The notes under the pieces were generated by a model. The model was not told the DNA's origin, searched no databases, and saw only the letters and a program-made list of their open reading frames with translations. Positions 62,494 through 64,000 of a stretch of 64,000 nucleotides of DNA are shown in pieces. The first letter of the stretch is position 1. Every line of letters begins with the position of its first letter. Both the position numbers and the translations under genes were made by a program. This stretch comes from Allomuricauda sp. CP2A (GTDB lineage: Bacteria; Bacteroidota; Bacteroidia; Flavobacteriales; Flavobacteriaceae): the NCBI RefSeq assembly GCF_001683915.1, contig NZ_LXTT01000026.1, positions 124,001 through 188,000 of the forward strand. The letters run 5' to 3'.

Positions 62494-64000
62494 TGGTTTA
62501 AGGTTGATTTTATATAGGAATGTAGGGCATCAAAATCTATACCAGCAAGCCTGTGGGTCTCCTCCATTGTTCCGTGTTCCACAAAATTATCCGGAATCCC
62601 AAAGACTGTAACAGGTTTGTGGATCCGCTCTTCATTTGCATATTCCAACACTGCGGAACCAAATCCACCCATCTTGCAGCCGTCCTCTACAGTTATGATA
62701 TGATCGTACTTTTTAAAAATAGTGCTTAGGCACTTTTTATCCAAGGGTTTTACAAAGCGCATATCGTAATGGCCTATGGTTTCCGGATGATCTAGAGTGT
62801 CCAATACCCGAACAATTTCATTTCCAATATGACCCATGGTGAGGACCGCTATTTTTGATCCTTCCTTTAAACAACGAGCTGTACCTATTTCAATGGGCTC
62901 AAAGTTGTTTTTCCAATCCAAAGTCACGCCACGTCCTCTGGGATATCGAATGGCAATGGGGCCCTTTAACCCTATTTGGGCCGTATACATAATGTTTCTG
63001 AGCTCCATTTCGTTCATGGGAGCGAAGAGGATAAGGTTGGGGATACATCGCAAATAGGCCATATCAAAAACGCCATGATGGGTTGGGCCATCCTGGCCCA
63101 CCAATCCAGCACGATCCAAACAAAAAATGACCGGAAGATTTTGAAGTGCCACGTCGTGGATCACTTGGTCATAGGCCCGTTGCAAAAAGGTGGAGTAGAT
63201 GTTGCAAAAGGGAACAAGCCCCTGTGTGGCCATCCCTGCGGCAAGGGTAACGGCGTGCTGCTCTGCAATGCCCACATCAAATGCCCGATCGGGCATTTTG
63301 TCCATCATATATTTTAAGGAACTCCCGGTAGGCATTGCTGGAGTGATGCCCACTATTTTTTTATTTTTTTCGGCAAGCTCCACCAAAGTAATCCCAAAAA
63401 CATCTTGATATTTGGGTGGTTGTGCCTCTTGGGACTTTTTGAGCCGCTCCCCTGTTACCTTATCAAATCTACCGGGAGCATGGTAGACGACTTGGTCTTC
63501 TTCCGCCTTTTTTAGGCCTTTTCCCTTAGTGGTGATGATATGAAGGAGTTTGGGACCTTCAATATTTTTCAATCGCTGCAATTCATGGACCAAAGCTTTT
63601 ACATCATGTCCATCCACAGGTCCTGAATACTTCAAGTTCAAGCATTCAAAAATATTCTCATCCTTGGCAGTCCCAGCTTTTACATTGGTGAGATACTTTT
63701 TTAGGGCGCCCACACTGGGGTCAATTCCGATGGCGTTATCGTTAAGGACAATAAGGGCATTCACATCCGTGACACCAAGATGGTTGAGCCCTTCAAAGGC
63801 CATTCCACTCGCAATGGAGGCATCACCCACCACCGCAATATGTTGTTTGGAAAGTTCCCCTTTTAATTTTGAGGCCATGGCCATTCCCAAAATAGCGGAA
63901 ATGGCGGTTGAGCTGTGCCCGGTGCCAAAATCGTCATACTCACTTTCACTTCGTTTGGGAAAACCACTAATCCCACCCAGTTGTCTGTTGGTGTCAAAGA
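62484..64000 (-). CDS. dxs: 1-deoxy-D-xylulose-5-phosphate synthase (5' end outside window)
   Basis: About 505 C-terminal residues are visible; the frame stays open to the window edge, so the TTG at 63890 is an inner Leu codon. Upstream of it the sequence reads GTGHSSTAISAILGMA, a DXS signature. The thiamine-diphosphate motif is GDASIASGMAFEGLN, with Ala where GDG is common. DVGIAEQHAVTLAAGMA, FLQRAYDQVIHDVALQNLPV and GLVGQDGPTHHG mark the transketolase-like middle. It makes DXP for isoprenoids, thiamine and pyridoxal by the MEP pathway. Confidence 0.95.
   Translation of the reverse strand, partial: FDTNRQLGGISGFPKRSESEYDDFGTGHSSTAISAILGMAMASKLKGELSKQHIAVVGDASIASGMAFEGLNHLGVTDVNALIVLNDNAIGIDPSVGALKKYLTNVKAGTAKDENIFECLNLKYSGPVDGHDVKALVHELQRLKNIEGPKLLHIITTKGKGLKKAEEDQVVYHAPGRFDKVTGERLKKSQEAQPPKYQDVFGITLVELAEKNKKIVGITPAMPTGSSLKYMMDKMPDRAFDVGIAEQHAVTLAAGMATQGLVPFCNIYSTFLQRAYDQVIHDVALQNLPVIFCLDRAGLVGQDGPTHHGVFDMAYLRCIPNLILFAPMNEMELRNIMYTAQIGLKGPIAIRYPRGRGVTLDWKNNFEPIEIGTARCLKEGSKIAVLTMGHIGNEIVRVLDTLDHPETIGHYDMRFVKPLDKKCLSTIFKKYDHIITVEDGCKMGGFGSAVLEYANEERIHKPVTVFGIPDNFVEHGTMEETHRLAGIDFDALHSYIKSTLNQCD

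Noticed and set aside
63888-63890. TTG as the dxs start
   Set aside because: The frame is open to the window edge and encodes DXS family sequence upstream of this codon.
1-64000. CRISPR arrays, tRNA or rRNA genes, insertion sequences
   Set aside because: No regularly spaced repeats, cloverleaf-like segments, rRNA signatures or transposase frames were recognised by eye.

Overview
The window is a gene-dense piece of a chromosome from a member of the Bacteroidota, most likely a marine Flavobacteriaceae of the Muricauda/Allomuricauda kind. The reasons are the family content (DUF1080, DUF3078, DUF3109 and DUF6503 proteins, BNR/VPS10-like giants, LytTR regulator with a TPR kinase, many short Sec lipoproteins), the weak use of Shine-Dalgarno sequences, several exact flavobacterial -7 boxes (TAnnTTTG), and extragenic palindromes ending in TGTCAT/ATGACA. 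This assignment is inference; no rRNA gene is present. I see no tRNA, rRNA, CRISPR array, insertion sequence or prophage. Many starts were moved downstream of the longest frame, where a signal peptide, a lipobox or a repeat boundary decides.

Layout. 1-7.2 kb: end of a MATE exporter, two beta-propeller lipoproteins, a zinc-ribbon/SPFH pair, an NTF2-like protein and a DUF2891 gene broken by a single-base frameshift. 7.2-10 kb: a three-gene operon DUF1080 - Gfo/Idh/MocA - DinB. 10-16.9 kb: two tandem paralogous secreted BNR proteins of about 1040 residues, then HemJ. 17-24 kb: NtrY-like kinase, enoyl-CoA hydratase, a secreted unknown, a PA0069-type radical SAM protein, and a YciI/DGPF protein with its ECF42 sigma factor. 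23.9-28.9 kb, minus strand: vanadium haloperoxidase-like lipoprotein, secreted Gfo/Idh/MocA, HD phosphohydrolase, PlsC-like acyltransferase, bacilliredoxin. 29-34 kb: TerB-DnaJ, HupE/UreJ, dCMP deaminase, S41 protease, MarC, DUF3109. 34-37.2 kb: TPR histidine kinase and LytTR regulator, divergent from a 44-residue secreted-peptide frame behind a 21-bp-spaced direct repeat. 37.6-41.2 kb: nrdB-nrdA.

41.4-52.2 kb is the main accessory locus: a GMC oxidoreductase with its Tat-bearing subunit 3, two TIM-barrel isomerase-like proteins (one a lipoprotein), DinB, two MFS importers, Gfo/Idh/MocA and two DUF1080 proteins. I read it as a 3-keto-sugar route: a glycoside is oxidised at C3 in the periplasm, cleaved there by DUF1080 proteins, then imported and reduced or isomerised. 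The operon at 7.2-10 kb is a second, smaller version, and DinB occurs in both.

52.3-54.3 kb holds yicC-gmk-nadD. 54.3-59.7 kb, minus strand, holds a phosphate-type porin, a PiT-PhoU fusion transporter, a DUF6503 protein and a GH130-like glycosidase, preceded by a leader with an intrinsic terminator. The window ends with dgt, a DUF3078 protein and most of dxs.
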